Program-made: the position numbers and the translations under genes
Part shown: positions 32,281 through 39,408 of the stretch, piece after piece
Numbering within the stretch: position 1 is the stretch's first letter
Layout of the letters: every line of letters starts with the position of its first letter
The notes under the pieces: model-generated
What the model saw: only the letters and a program-made list of their open reading frames with translations
Database searches by the model: none
Told to the model about the DNA's origin: nothing
Source of the DNA: Treponema denticola
Lineage (GTDB): Bacteria > Spirochaetota > Spirochaetia > Treponematales > Breznakiellaceae
DNA length: 39,408 nucleotides
Direction of reading: 5' to 3'
Assembly: GCA_020719845.1 (NCBI GenBank)
Contig: DYPP01000001.1
Coordinates: 1 to 39,408, forward strand

Positions 32281-33934
32281 CCTGGGAACCACCAATTCTT
32301 CCTGCGCGCTGCACGATGGCCGGGAAATAGTGGTCGTACCCAACGAACGAGGTTCCCGCACGACGCCATCCGTCGTCGCCCTGGCGGAAAACGGGGAAAT
32401 CCTGGTGGGCGAAGCGGCGCTCAATCAAGCGCTCCTCAACCCCGACCACGCCATCCGGAACGCCAAGCGGCTTCTGGGACCGGGAAAGCCGGTTCAATGG
32501 GGAGGCCAGCCGCGCAGACCGGAAGAAATCTTAGCGCATATTTTGCGTCAACTGAAACATGACGCCGAGGCTTACCTGGCAGAGACGGTGCGGGAGGCGG
32601 TCATTACCGTGCCCGCCTACTTTTCCGAATCCCAGCGCCGTTCGGTCCGCGAAGCCGGCGCCTTGGCGGGCTTGACGGTGCGGCGTCTGCTCAACGAGCC
32701 CACCGCCGCCGCCGTCGCCTGGGCTTGGTCGGTCAAGCGATCTTTCGACGCCAATGGAGCCGCGGAACGGATCCTGCTGGTCTACGATCTCGGCGGCGGG
32801 ACCTTCGACGCGACGATCCTGGCCCTGCGCGGCGGGTCCTGCCGCGTAGTGGCCGGCGTGGGCGACAATGCCCTGGGCGGCGCGGATTTTGACCAACTGC
32901 TGATGCGGGAAGCCGATGCTTTTTTTCGGGCCCAGGTGGGACCGGCGTTGGCGGACCCCCTGCTGCGGCAGCAGCTGTTCGATCTGGCGGTGCGGGCCAA
33001 AATTGAGCTGTCCAGCCGGGAAAGCGCCCTGGTGCGCCTGCCGTTCTTCGGTATGGGCGACAGCCCGCCGCCGATCTGGCGCATCCACCGATCCCGGTTC
33101 AACGAGCTGATCGCCCCCTACGTAGACAGGACGACGGCTCTGGTAGAGAGCCTGTTGGCGGAAGCGGGCCTGGCGCCGGAGATGGTGGACCACCTGCTGT
33201 TTTCCGGGGGTTCCAGCCGGATTCCCCTGGTACGCGAGCGGGTACAGGAACTTTTAGGCAAAACCGCGGAAAGCCGCATCAACCCGGAAGAAATCGTATC
33301 CTACGGAGCCGCGGTGTACGCCGGATTGGCCGAGGGCAGCCTAACCGGCCTGGACGTGCTGGACGCCATCTCCCGTTCTTTCGGGATTGAAAATGACGGC
33401 GATCTTTTTGTTCCCTTGATCGCCAAGAATACCCCCATTCCCATCACGCAGACCATGGTCTTCACCACCGTGGCCGACGACCAGCCGACGGTGGAGATCC
33501 ACGTGCTGCAGGGGGAATCGCCGCGGGCTTCGGAGAACTTGTCCCTGGGCCGCTTTATACTGAACGGGATCCGGCCGGGGGAAAAGGGGCAGCCGCGGAT
33601 AGAGCTTGAGTTTTCGATCGATGGGGACGAAATTCTAGAAGTGCGGGCCCGGGACCTGGATACCGGCGCCGAGCAGGGGGTCACCATCGCCGCTTCCGCC
33701 GAGGCGCCGGGCGGGGTGGATGCCCCGCGCTTGCGCAGCCTGATGGAGCACGCCCGGTCCCTCGCGGCGTACGCCAAGGGCGACATCGCCCTGGAGGCGG
33801 AACTGCGCGAGGCCGTAGACGGGGCGTCGCGGGGCCTGGCGGATCCGGAGACGGCCGCCGCCGCGGCGTTGACCCTGGGTACCCTGATCGCCGAACTGCG
33901 GGCCCGCCGAAAATGGTCCGTTAAGGAACGCTGA
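32258..33934 (+). CDS. Divergent Hsp70 (DnaK-like) chaperone
   Basis: The 558-residue ATP-driven chaperone has the full nucleotide-binding domain: GIDLGTTNSSCALHDG, NEPTAAAVAWAWS, YDLGGGTFDATIL and FSGGSSRIPLVRERV. A substrate-binding domain follows (about 365-500: IAKNTPIPITQTMVF, EIHVLQGESPRASENLSLG). It is some 60-80 residues shorter than DnaK; the C-terminal lid is reduced and lacks the EEVD-like or acidic end. This points to a specialised paralogue. Two ATG starts are possible (32258, 32264); the second gives the common MVVGIDLGTT N-terminus. A J-domain gene follows one base after its stop. Confidence 0.92.
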   Translation: MPMVVGIDLGTTNSSCALHDGREIVVVPNERGSRTTPSVVALAENGEILVGEAALNQALLNPDHAIRNAKRLLGPGKPVQWGGQPRRPEEILAHILRQLKHDAEAYLAETVREAVITVPAYFSESQRRSVREAGALAGLTVRRLLNEPTAAAVAWAWSVKRSFDANGAAERILLVYDLGGGTFDATILALRGGSCRVVAGVGDNALGGADFDQLLMREADAFFRAQVGPALADPLLRQQLFDLAVRAKIELSSRESALVRLPFFGMGDSPPPIWRIHRSRFNELIAPYVDRTTALVESLLAEAGLAPEMVDHLLFSGGSSRIPLVRERVQELLGKTAESRINPEEIVSYGAAVYAGLAEGSLTGLDVLDAISRSFGIENDGDLFVPLIAKNTPIPITQTMVFTTVADDQPTVEIHVLQGESPRASENLSLGRFILNGIRPGEKGQPRIELEFSIDGDEILEVRARDLDTGAEQGVTIAASAEAPGGVDAPRLRSLMEHARSLAAYAKGDIALEAELREAVDGASRGLADPETAAAAALTLGTLIAELRARRKWSVKER

Positions 33935-33935
33935 A

Positions 33936-34538
33936 GTGGAGTATGCCGAACCCTATCGAATTCTCGGTCTGGACGCTCAAGCCGACCCGGAGGATATAAA
34001 GTCCGCCTTCCGCTACCTGGCCAAAAAATACCACCCCGATCGCTCGGGAAAAGCCGCCACGGGCGTCCGATTTGGGCAGGTCGTCAGGGCGTACAAAGTC
34101 CTGAACAGCGAATCCCCCAAAGCCCGCTATCTGAACGGCAACCTTGACTTGCCCGGGCGGGAAGAGGATCTGTTCGCTTTGGGGACGGCGGCCTTGACCG
34201 CCCCGGAAGCGACGGAGCGACGCCGGGCGGTACGCCGGCTGGGCTTTTCGGGCAAAAAATCCGCCTATCTTTTCTTACGCCGGGCCCTGTCGGACCCGGA
34301 CGAAAGCGTGGTGGGCGCCGCAGTGCGGGCCATCGCCGACCTCAGCGCCTGCCAGGCTTCAGGCGAAATCGCCGCCCTGTGGGCCCGGGCTTCCGCCGCA
34401 GTGCGGGGCACGATCCTGGACATCGCCGAGGATACCGGCGAACCGCTCTTCAAGAACGCCCTGGACCTGGCCAGCGGCGAAGCGGGCCTGTTGGCCCGCC
34501 GCGCCCGGCGTATCCTGCAGACGGAGCATACCGCCTGA
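33936..34538 (+). CDS. J-domain protein with HEAT-like repeats
   Basis: Residues 1-65 are a J domain with the key HPD in KYHPDRSG (helix II-III loop), which stimulates Hsp70 ATPase activity. Residues 85-198 look like HEAT repeats (RRAVRRLGFSGKKSAYLFLR, DESVVGAAVRAIADLSA), a protein-binding scaffold. The Gly/Phe and zinc-finger regions of true DnaJ are absent. The start is a GTG at 33936 with AAGGA eight bases upstream. It begins one base after the Hsp70 stop, so the two are almost certainly a chaperone-cochaperone pair. Confidence 0.9.
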   Translation: MEYAEPYRILGLDAQADPEDIKSAFRYLAKKYHPDRSGKAATGVRFGQVVRAYKVLNSESPKARYLNGNLDLPGREEDLFALGTAALTAPEATERRRAVRRLGFSGKKSAYLFLRRALSDPDESVVGAAVRAIADLSACQASGEIAALWARASAAVRGTILDIAEDTGEPLFKNALDLASGEAGLLARRARRILQTEHTA

Positions 34539-34562
34539 GAATACCCCCGGTGCGGTGTCCGG

Positions 34563-35588
34563 TCAGAGCTGGAAGCGGGCGCCCACGGTGGCGCCGTAGC
34601 TGCCGTCGTTGAGGTTGTACATCCCCGTCAGGTCCAGCTTCAGCACCAGCAGGTTGACCGACAGACCACCGAACGCCCGCATGGACCAACCGGTTACGTC
34701 GAAGGATGAGGAAAAACCGCTGCTGGAGAAGTCGAGCGGTTCCGCTCCGTTTGCTTCCAGGTACGCGTTCAAAGCATCGATATCGGCCTGGTCCATCGTA
34801 CTGCCGTCATAGGTGACGGTAGAATCCAGGAAGTAACCCGCCTTGGACACGCCATAACTGGCGCCCAGCCCAAGGTAGGGGGTGAAGATGATCAGACCCT
34901 TGGATATTTGGGCCTTAAAGTCGAAGGTGGTGGTTTCCCATTCCAGTCCGATATCTGGGGATGACGCTGTGATGGTGTGGTCTTGTGTCCCATCGTTGTA
35001 TACAAATGTTTGCGGTTCCCCGACGCTGGTGCTGACGCCGCCCTTCATATAGTTGACCCCGACGCCCACCGAGATGGCGGGCATTACCAGACCGCCCTTG
35101 AGCAGGGCGTAGCGCAGGTCGGCGCCAAAGAGCAGATAGTCCACGTTGAGGCCGCCTGCCGCCGAAGAAAGGGATTCACCCACCGAATCGGGGATCAGGC
35201 CGACCTTGAGGCCGATGTCGAAGGGCAAAAGGAAGCCGCCGATGCGGGCTTCCGCAGCGATGGCCGGCAGGGGCAGCTTATCCCCCAGGTCGGAGGACGA
35301 ATAGCCCAGCTGGCCAAGCAGGGCCGACGCGTCCTGGGCGTCGATGCTGGTGGCCCCGGCGACGACGCCGACGCCGAAGTGGGGCGGTATGCCGACGATC
35401 TGGCCGATATAGGCGTCCGACCAGTTCAAGCCGACGGTCGAGTTGAAGGGCAGCGCCTTGGCCAGGGCGTCGGAAAATTTTTCCGCGCCGTTCTGAAGGA
35501 CCGCGATGTTTACCTGGGCGAATACCGGGGTGCCGGAAAGAACCGCCGCGACGATGACGGCAACCGCTTTTGCGTGACTGAATTTCAT
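34563..35588 (-). CDS. Outer-membrane beta-barrel-like protein, Treponema type
   Basis: The 341-residue protein starts with a signal peptide (about 1-24, cleaved after TPVFA). The rest alternates strand-like stretches with Gly-rich turns (GVGVVAGATS, GVGVNYMKGG, FGGLSVNLLVLKLDLTGMYN) and ends in a barrel-closing strand GATVGARFQL, as in outer-membrane proteins. It resembles the many hypothetical barrel proteins of treponemes; no specific function can be named. GGAGG (35596-35600) precedes the ATG. It is convergent with the J-domain gene and divergent from tRNA-Phe. Confidence 0.85.
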   Translation of the reverse strand: MKFSHAKAVAVIVAAVLSGTPVFAQVNIAVLQNGAEKFSDALAKALPFNSTVGLNWSDAYIGQIVGIPPHFGVGVVAGATSIDAQDASALLGQLGYSSSDLGDKLPLPAIAAEARIGGFLLPFDIGLKVGLIPDSVGESLSSAAGGLNVDYLLFGADLRYALLKGGLVMPAISVGVGVNYMKGGVSTSVGEPQTFVYNDGTQDHTITASSPDIGLEWETTTFDFKAQISKGLIIFTPYLGLGASYGVSKAGYFLDSTVTYDGSTMDQADIDALNAYLEANGAEPLDFSSSGFSSSFDVTGWSMRAFGGLSVNLLVLKLDLTGMYNLNDGSYGATVGARFQL

Positions 35589-35611
35589 ACACTAGCCTCC
35601 TGGCTGGTTCA

Positions 35612-35641
35612 AATATAGCGCATCGGCGGGTGGATAAACAA
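35612..35641 (-). promoter_or_regulatory. Putative promoter of the outer-membrane protein gene
   Basis: On the minus strand, TATATT (35617-35612) lies 18 bases downstream of TTGTTT (35641-35636). The -35 matches in three of six positions. It precedes the ribosome site GGAGG (35600-35596) and the ATG at 35588. Confidence 0.45.
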
Positions 35642-35698
35642 ACGCCGCCGCATTTTTTTTCATCCCGGTCCGCCGCTGCATCCATCGGCGTCCTTCTC

Positions 35699-35727
35699 TT
35701 GACATTTTATTGGAATCCGGCTATAAA
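35699..35727 (+). promoter_or_regulatory. Consensus sigma-70 promoter of tRNA-Phe
   Basis: TTGACA (35699-35704), a 17-base spacer, then TATAAA (35722-35727). The transcript would start at about 35734, a few bases before the mature tRNA at 35740. This is the cleanest promoter in the window. Confidence 0.92.
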
Positions 35728-35739
35728 ACTGTCCGTGAT

Positions 35740-35812
35740 GCCGCTGTAGCTCAGTTGGTAGAGCAAAGGACTGAAAATCCTTGTGTCATGGGTTCGATTC
35801 CCATTGGCGGCA
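35740..35812 (+). tRNA. tRNA-Phe (GAA)
   Basis: The 73-base cloverleaf is complete. The acceptor stem GCCGCTG pairs with TGGCGGC's complement strand (with two G-T pairs), the D-arm starts TAGCTCAGTTGG, and the anticodon stem AAGGA/TCCTT encloses CTGAAAA with anticodon GAA (35773-35775). The T-arm is ATGGG/CCCAT around TTCGATT. The discriminator is A and the CCA end is not encoded, so it must be added after transcription. Confidence 0.97.
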
Positions 35813-35815
35813 AAA

Positions 35816-35840
35816 AGACGTTCCCCGGAACGTCTTTTTT
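35816..35840 (+). terminator. Rho-independent terminator of tRNA-Phe
   Basis: AGACGTTC (35816-35823) and GAACGTCT (35828-35835) form an 8-bp stem with a 4-base loop, followed by a run of Ts to 35840. An A-run before the stem means it could also work on the minus strand, and could serve transcripts from the adenylate cyclase side. Confidence 0.93.
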
Positions 35841-35897
35841 ATGCTCTTAGACTACAACCCCTTCTCAAGGCGTTATTTATAAACTAAAGTATACCTT

Positions 35898-37460
35898 GTG
35901 CCGATAAAGTTCGCTCCTTTTTTACAATCATGGCTTGCTCCCGGAGAAAACGGAGCCGGCAGTCTGTCCGTCCTGCCCGTCGCCTTTCTTTTCGGCGCCG
36001 TCGGTGCCGTCCTGCTGCTGGCTATCCTCCGCGGCGTCGCCGTCGGCTGGACGCGGGACCCCGCCCTGCCGGGACGGCGGGAAATCCGGTTCTGCGCCGC
36101 CCTGGCCGGGGTATTGGTGCTTTTCGGCTTGCTCCATCCACTGGCGGCGGGTTTTGGGCTGGCCATGGGCTGGGCGGGATCGCTGGTCGGTTCCATCGGC
36201 GTGACTGTTTTTCTGGTTTGCCGGGCCATCGACTTGCTGCTGGAACGTTCCGGCGTCGCCGTCGGCCGGGTATCCCTGATGGTTCTGCTTCTCGGCGGCC
36301 TCGCGGCGGGTCTTCCGGTCCTGGGCCTGGGAGACGCGGGTACCATGATGGTTTCCCTTTCCCTGCTGTTGGGGCTGGGGTTCTTGGCCTACGCCGTGGT
36401 CCTTACCCTGGGCAAGAAACAGGCTGGACGGTTGTTTGCTTTCTCAGCCCTGTGCCTGGCGGTAAACGGTGCGGTGTTTATTCCCCACCCCCTTGCGCCG
36501 GGCGCGGTCATGACGCTTCTGGTCGCTCTAAGGCTCTTACTGGACCGTTCCGTTTTGCCCGAACCGCTCGCGGTCCCGGCGGCCTTGCCGCCGGCGGAAT
36601 TGCCCGCGCTTTCCGACTATGTGGATCAGGTCTCCATCTCCCTGACCCGGTTCATCCCCAAAGAATTCCTGGCCATCCTGAACAAGCCCAATTTTACCGA
36701 CCTGCGCCTGGGCGACCACGTCAAGAGCGACATGACCATCTTCTTCTCCGATATCCGGCAGTTCACCAACCTGTCCGAGGGTCTGACGCCGGAAGAAAGC
36801 TTCAAGTTCATCAATTCGTACCTGGCGCGCATGGTCCCGGTCATCAACAGCTGCGGCGGCTTTGTGGACAAATACATGGGCGACGCGGTGATGGCCCTCT
36901 TTCCCGCCAAGGGCGGCGCCGACGCGGCGGTGCGGGCGGCCATCGAGATGCAGCAAAAAATCATCGAATACAACTCGCACCGCGCTAATTCCGGCTACCG
37001 GCCGCTTTCCATGGGTATCGGTCTGCATACCGGGACCTTGATGCTCGGGGTGGTCGGGGTTGAGGACCGGATGCAGAATACGGTCATTTCCGACGCCGTC
37101 AACCTGGCCAGCCGGTTGGAGAGCATCACCAAGGTGTTCCGCATCAGTCTGGCGATCAGCGAAGAAACCTTCAAGAATCTGGAAGACCCGGGAGCCTACC
37201 TGTACCGCTTCATCGGCAAAGTGCGGGTCAAGGGGAAGTACGAACCCGTGTCGGTTTTCGAGATTTTCGACGGGATCAACCCGGAAATGCTGTCCCGGAA
37301 AATGAAGGCCAATATTTTCTTCGAGCAGGGTATGCTGAGCTATTACCAGAAGGATTTTTCCGGCGCCATGTACAATTTCCGCAAGGTACTGGAGATCATG
37401 CCCGAAGACGGAGCGTCGGCCTTTTATCTGGACAACTGCATGGCCAAAGTCCGTACGTAG
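35898..37460 (+). CDS. Membrane-bound class III adenylate cyclase with TPR tail
   Basis: The 520-residue protein has an N-terminal membrane part (about 10-205, with roughly six segments) and a class III cyclase domain (about 265-435). Metal-binding aspartates are in FFSDIRQFT and YMGDAVMALF; the Lys in DKYMGDA and the Asp in ISDAVN favour ATP over GTP; the transition-state Asn and Arg are in AVNLASRLE. A C-terminal segment (about 465-515: FEQGMLSYYQKDFSGAMYNF) looks like a TPR repeat. It probably makes cAMP. The start is a GTG at 35898 without a clear ribosome site. Spirochaetes encode many such cyclases. Confidence 0.9.
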   Translation: MPIKFAPFLQSWLAPGENGAGSLSVLPVAFLFGAVGAVLLLAILRGVAVGWTRDPALPGRREIRFCAALAGVLVLFGLLHPLAAGFGLAMGWAGSLVGSIGVTVFLVCRAIDLLLERSGVAVGRVSLMVLLLGGLAAGLPVLGLGDAGTMMVSLSLLLGLGFLAYAVVLTLGKKQAGRLFAFSALCLAVNGAVFIPHPLAPGAVMTLLVALRLLLDRSVLPEPLAVPAALPPAELPALSDYVDQVSISLTRFIPKEFLAILNKPNFTDLRLGDHVKSDMTIFFSDIRQFTNLSEGLTPEESFKFINSYLARMVPVINSCGGFVDKYMGDAVMALFPAKGGADAAVRAAIEMQQKIIEYNSHRANSGYRPLSMGIGLHTGTLMLGVVGVEDRMQNTVISDAVNLASRLESITKVFRISLAISEETFKNLEDPGAYLYRFIGKVRVKGKYEPVSVFEIFDGINPEMLSRKMKANIFFEQGMLSYYQKDFSGAMYNFRKVLEIMPEDGASAFYLDNCMAKVRT

Positions 37461-37526
37461 AGCCGGCTTTTACCGCCGGATTCAACTTCAAGACCGATCT
37501 TTCCGATACATTCATAGGCGGGATTG

Positions 37527-38429
37527 GTGAAAGTATTCATTCTGAGCGACAAACACGATGTTCCCAAGGCAAAAACCCTTTTGGCTTTGATGCGCACCCT
37601 GGAAATGGACGCGGCGGGTTTTTATGTCGGACCGCGCTGGCGGGCTGAAAAACGGCGCCTGGACGAAATTATCGCCCCGGCTACCCATTTTGTCGTCGTC
37701 TATTCGGAAAACAGCATCGCCAGCTCCTGGTTGGCTTTTTTGGCCGGATACGCGCTGGCCTCGGGCAAAGTCCTGCTGCTGTACCGGCCCTCCCGCTATC
37801 CCGGTCAAGCGCCCTTTTTGGCGCCCTTCTTTTTGGTCCTGTCCACCCAGGATCTGGCCGACTTTCTGCGGATCGAACGCCGGGAATGGGAATCCGTCAA
37901 CAGGCGCAGAAATGCCCGGGAAGCATTGCTGGAACGGGGACTCTCCTTCCGGGGAGCGGCGTTCGCCGACGCGATTGCCGAAGGCGATACGGAGGCGGCG
38001 GACCTGTTCGTCCAGGCCGGGTTGCCTCCGGATACGCGGGACAAGAAAGGCGTGCCCGTCCTCTGCCTGGCCGCCCGCACCGGAAATCGGGCGGCGGTGC
38101 GCCTTTTGTTGGCCGCCGGCGCCAACCTGGACGCGCCGGCGGAAGACCGGGGCAATTCGGCGCTGATGGACGCGGTGGCGGCGGGGCACCGCCAGATCGT
38201 GCACGATCTGATCGAGGCCGGCGCCGACGTCAACCTGCAGAGCAAAGACGGACAGAACGCCCTGGTGATCGCGGTGGGCAAAAATGACCCGGATTCCACC
38301 CGGCTGCTGCTGGAAAACGGCGCCGACGCGGACAGCCCGGACAAATTGGGTTTTACCGCCCGCAAATACGCCGCGCTGTTCCACAATGCCGAGATCGTTG
38401 CCCTTTTTGACTCCCGTCCATCCGTATAG
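37527..38429 (+). CDS. TIR-like domain protein with ankyrin repeats
   Basis: Residues 1-115 resemble a TIR/TIR-2 fold (VKVFILSDKHD, then HFVVVYSENSIASSWLAFLAG and YALASGKVLLL). In enzymatic TIRs the WxxxE-type position holds the catalytic Glu; here it reads WLAFL, so NAD cleavage is doubtful. Residues 140-295 contain four to five ankyrin repeats (GNRAAVRLLLAAGANLD, GHRQIVHDLIEAGADVN), a protein-binding platform. I use the GTG at 37527; a TTG at 37524 would add one residue. The protein could be a cytoplasmic scaffold or a signalling adaptor. Function is unknown. Confidence 0.82.
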   Translation: MKVFILSDKHDVPKAKTLLALMRTLEMDAAGFYVGPRWRAEKRRLDEIIAPATHFVVVYSENSIASSWLAFLAGYALASGKVLLLYRPSRYPGQAPFLAPFFLVLSTQDLADFLRIERREWESVNRRRNAREALLERGLSFRGAAFADAIAEGDTEAADLFVQAGLPPDTRDKKGVPVLCLAARTGNRAAVRLLLAAGANLDAPAEDRGNSALMDAVAAGHRQIVHDLIEAGADVNLQSKDGQNALVIAVGKNDPDSTRLLLENGADADSPDKLGFTARKYAALFHNAEIVALFDSRPSV

Positions 38430-38483
38430 AAACCCGCTACGGACGTTGCGGAAAGTGCCCCGATCGTGTAGCCTCAGACGCGT

Positions 38484-39408
38484 ATGACAACCATCGTGTT
38501 TTCAGGCGGCGGCACCGGGGGCCATATCTACCCCGGGCTGGCCGTCGCGGCGGCGCTGCAAGAAAAAATGGCTTGTCGGTGCGTCTGGATCGGGTCATCC
38601 CAGGGAATGGACCGGGAAATCGTCCAGGCCGCGGGCCTTGACTTTTTCGGCGTGCCTTCGGGAAAATTCAGACGTTATTTTTCGCTCCGCAATATCACCG
38701 ACTTTTTCCGCATCGGCGCCGGATTTTTTGTAGCCCGCAGTTTGTTGAAGCGGCTGAAGCCCGATCTGCTATTTTCAAAAGGCGGTTTTGTCAGCGTACC
38801 CCCCTGCGCCGCCGCCGCCTTCCTGGGTATTCCCGTCTTTACCCATGAATCGGACTTTAGCCCCGGACTGGCTACCCGCATCAACCTCCGTTTTGCGGAG
38901 CGGGTGTTCACCGCCTACGCAGAGACGATCGCCGCCCTGCCGCCGGCCCAACGCGGCAAAGCAGCGACCACGGGAAATCCGGTTCGCAGTGATTTCCGCA
39001 CTGCCGATGCCGCCCGGGGCCGCGCTTTCTTGGGGCTCGGCAGCCAGGATCGGATTCTGCTCGTGCTCGGGGGCAGCCAGGGCGCCCGTCAGGTAAATGA
39101 GCTGGTCGTCGGCGCCTTGCCTCGCCTGCAGCGACACTACGTGGTTGTCCACCAGACCGGGACGGATACGACAGGGATTCCACCTTCGTCCGCACGCTAC
39201 CGGCCGTACGCCTATATCCGGAGAGAGATGCCGGATGTACTGGCCGCGGCGGAACTGGTCGTCGGCCGTAGCGGCGCGGGCACGGTATGGGAAGCGGCTA
39301 CCCTCGGCAAGCCGCTGGTGCTCATACCGCTGGCCGGCGCCGGCACCCGGGGGGACCAGGTGGAAAACGCCGAATATTTCCGGAAAGCCGGGGCGGCGGT
39401 CGTCCTTT
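38484..39408 (+). CDS. murG: UDP-GlcNAc transferase MurG (partial, runs off window)
   Basis: MurG adds GlcNAc to lipid I to make lipid II for peptidoglycan. From the ATG at 38484 the frame stays open for 308 codons to the window end. Motifs are GGGTGGHIYPGLA (N-terminal glycine loop), LFSKGGFVSVPP, HESDFSPGLA, LGGSQGARQVN and GRSGAGTVWEAATLGKPLVLIPL, followed by GDQVENA. The family usually has about 355-370 residues, so roughly 50 are missing. HESD replaces the HEQN seen in E. coli. Confidence 0.95.
   Translation, partial: MTTIVFSGGGTGGHIYPGLAVAAALQEKMACRCVWIGSSQGMDREIVQAAGLDFFGVPSGKFRRYFSLRNITDFFRIGAGFFVARSLLKRLKPDLLFSKGGFVSVPPCAAAAFLGIPVFTHESDFSPGLATRINLRFAERVFTAYAETIAALPPAQRGKAATTGNPVRSDFRTADAARGRAFLGLGSQDRILLVLGGSQGARQVNELVVGALPRLQRHYVVVHQTGTDTTGIPPSSARYRPYAYIRREMPDVLAAAELVVGRSGAGTVWEAATLGKPLVLIPLAGAGTRGDQVENAEYFRKAGAAVVL

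Noticed and set aside
34539-34562. Possible terminator between the convergent J-domain and outer-membrane protein genes
   Set aside because: Only a short CCGG repeat is present, with no stable stem and no T-run.

Overview
The window looks like the chromosome of a GC-rich spirochaete, probably a Treponema relative. The main evidence is a long flagellar gene order that is spirochaete-like (flbB, fliK, flgD, flgE, flbD, motAB, fliL, fliM, fliY, fliO to flhA, flhF, flhG, a hypothetical gene, fliA, a Jag_N-FapA gene). The hook protein also carries the Cys178/Lys165 pair that spirochaetes use for lysinoalanine cross-linking. An integron integrase transcribed towards its cassettes, the reversed layout described in Treponema denticola, points the same way.

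Left end (1-4550): an integron. The integrase gene (2889-4169, minus strand) has an extra N-terminal domain. On its 3' side lie a candidate cassette promoter, a candidate attI site and at least two gene cassettes read on the minus strand. Cassette 1 carries a secreted TolB/CsgG-like protein and a small unknown protein. Cassette 2 carries a PD-(D/E)XK-type nuclease. One complete attC site (1031-1147) and the end of a second (1-87) are visible. The cassettes are visibly AT-rich, while integrase and backbone are GC-rich.

Housekeeping block (4551-11496): on the minus strand, a Rep/PcrA-type helicase, a small membrane transporter-like protein and the dITP/XTP pyrophosphatase RdgB. Divergent from these are a methyltransferase-PfkB kinase fusion, pseudouridine-5'-phosphate glycosidase and a calcineurin-like metallophosphatase.

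Flagellar block (11546-32280): more than twenty co-directional, tightly spaced or overlapping genes. They encode rod/hook assembly factors, stator, switch complex, export gate, the FlhF/FlhG number and placement system, and sigma-28. FapA-like and small unknown genes follow. Putative sigma-70 promoters lie before flbB and fliL. A divergent Hsp70 and a J-domain/HEAT protein follow in the same direction with overlap or near-contact and may be co-transcribed.

Right end (34563-39408): an outer-membrane beta-barrel-like protein on the minus strand, tRNA-Phe with a consensus promoter and strong terminator, a membrane-bound class III adenylate cyclase, a TIR-like/ankyrin protein, and murG, which runs off the window edge.

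The strongest candidates for something new are the integron (extra integrase domain and cassette cargo), the methyltransferase-pseudouridine kinase fusion, the Hsp70/J-HEAT pair, and the TIR-like ankyrin protein lacking the usual glutamate. I see no CRISPR array, rRNA, transposase or prophage.
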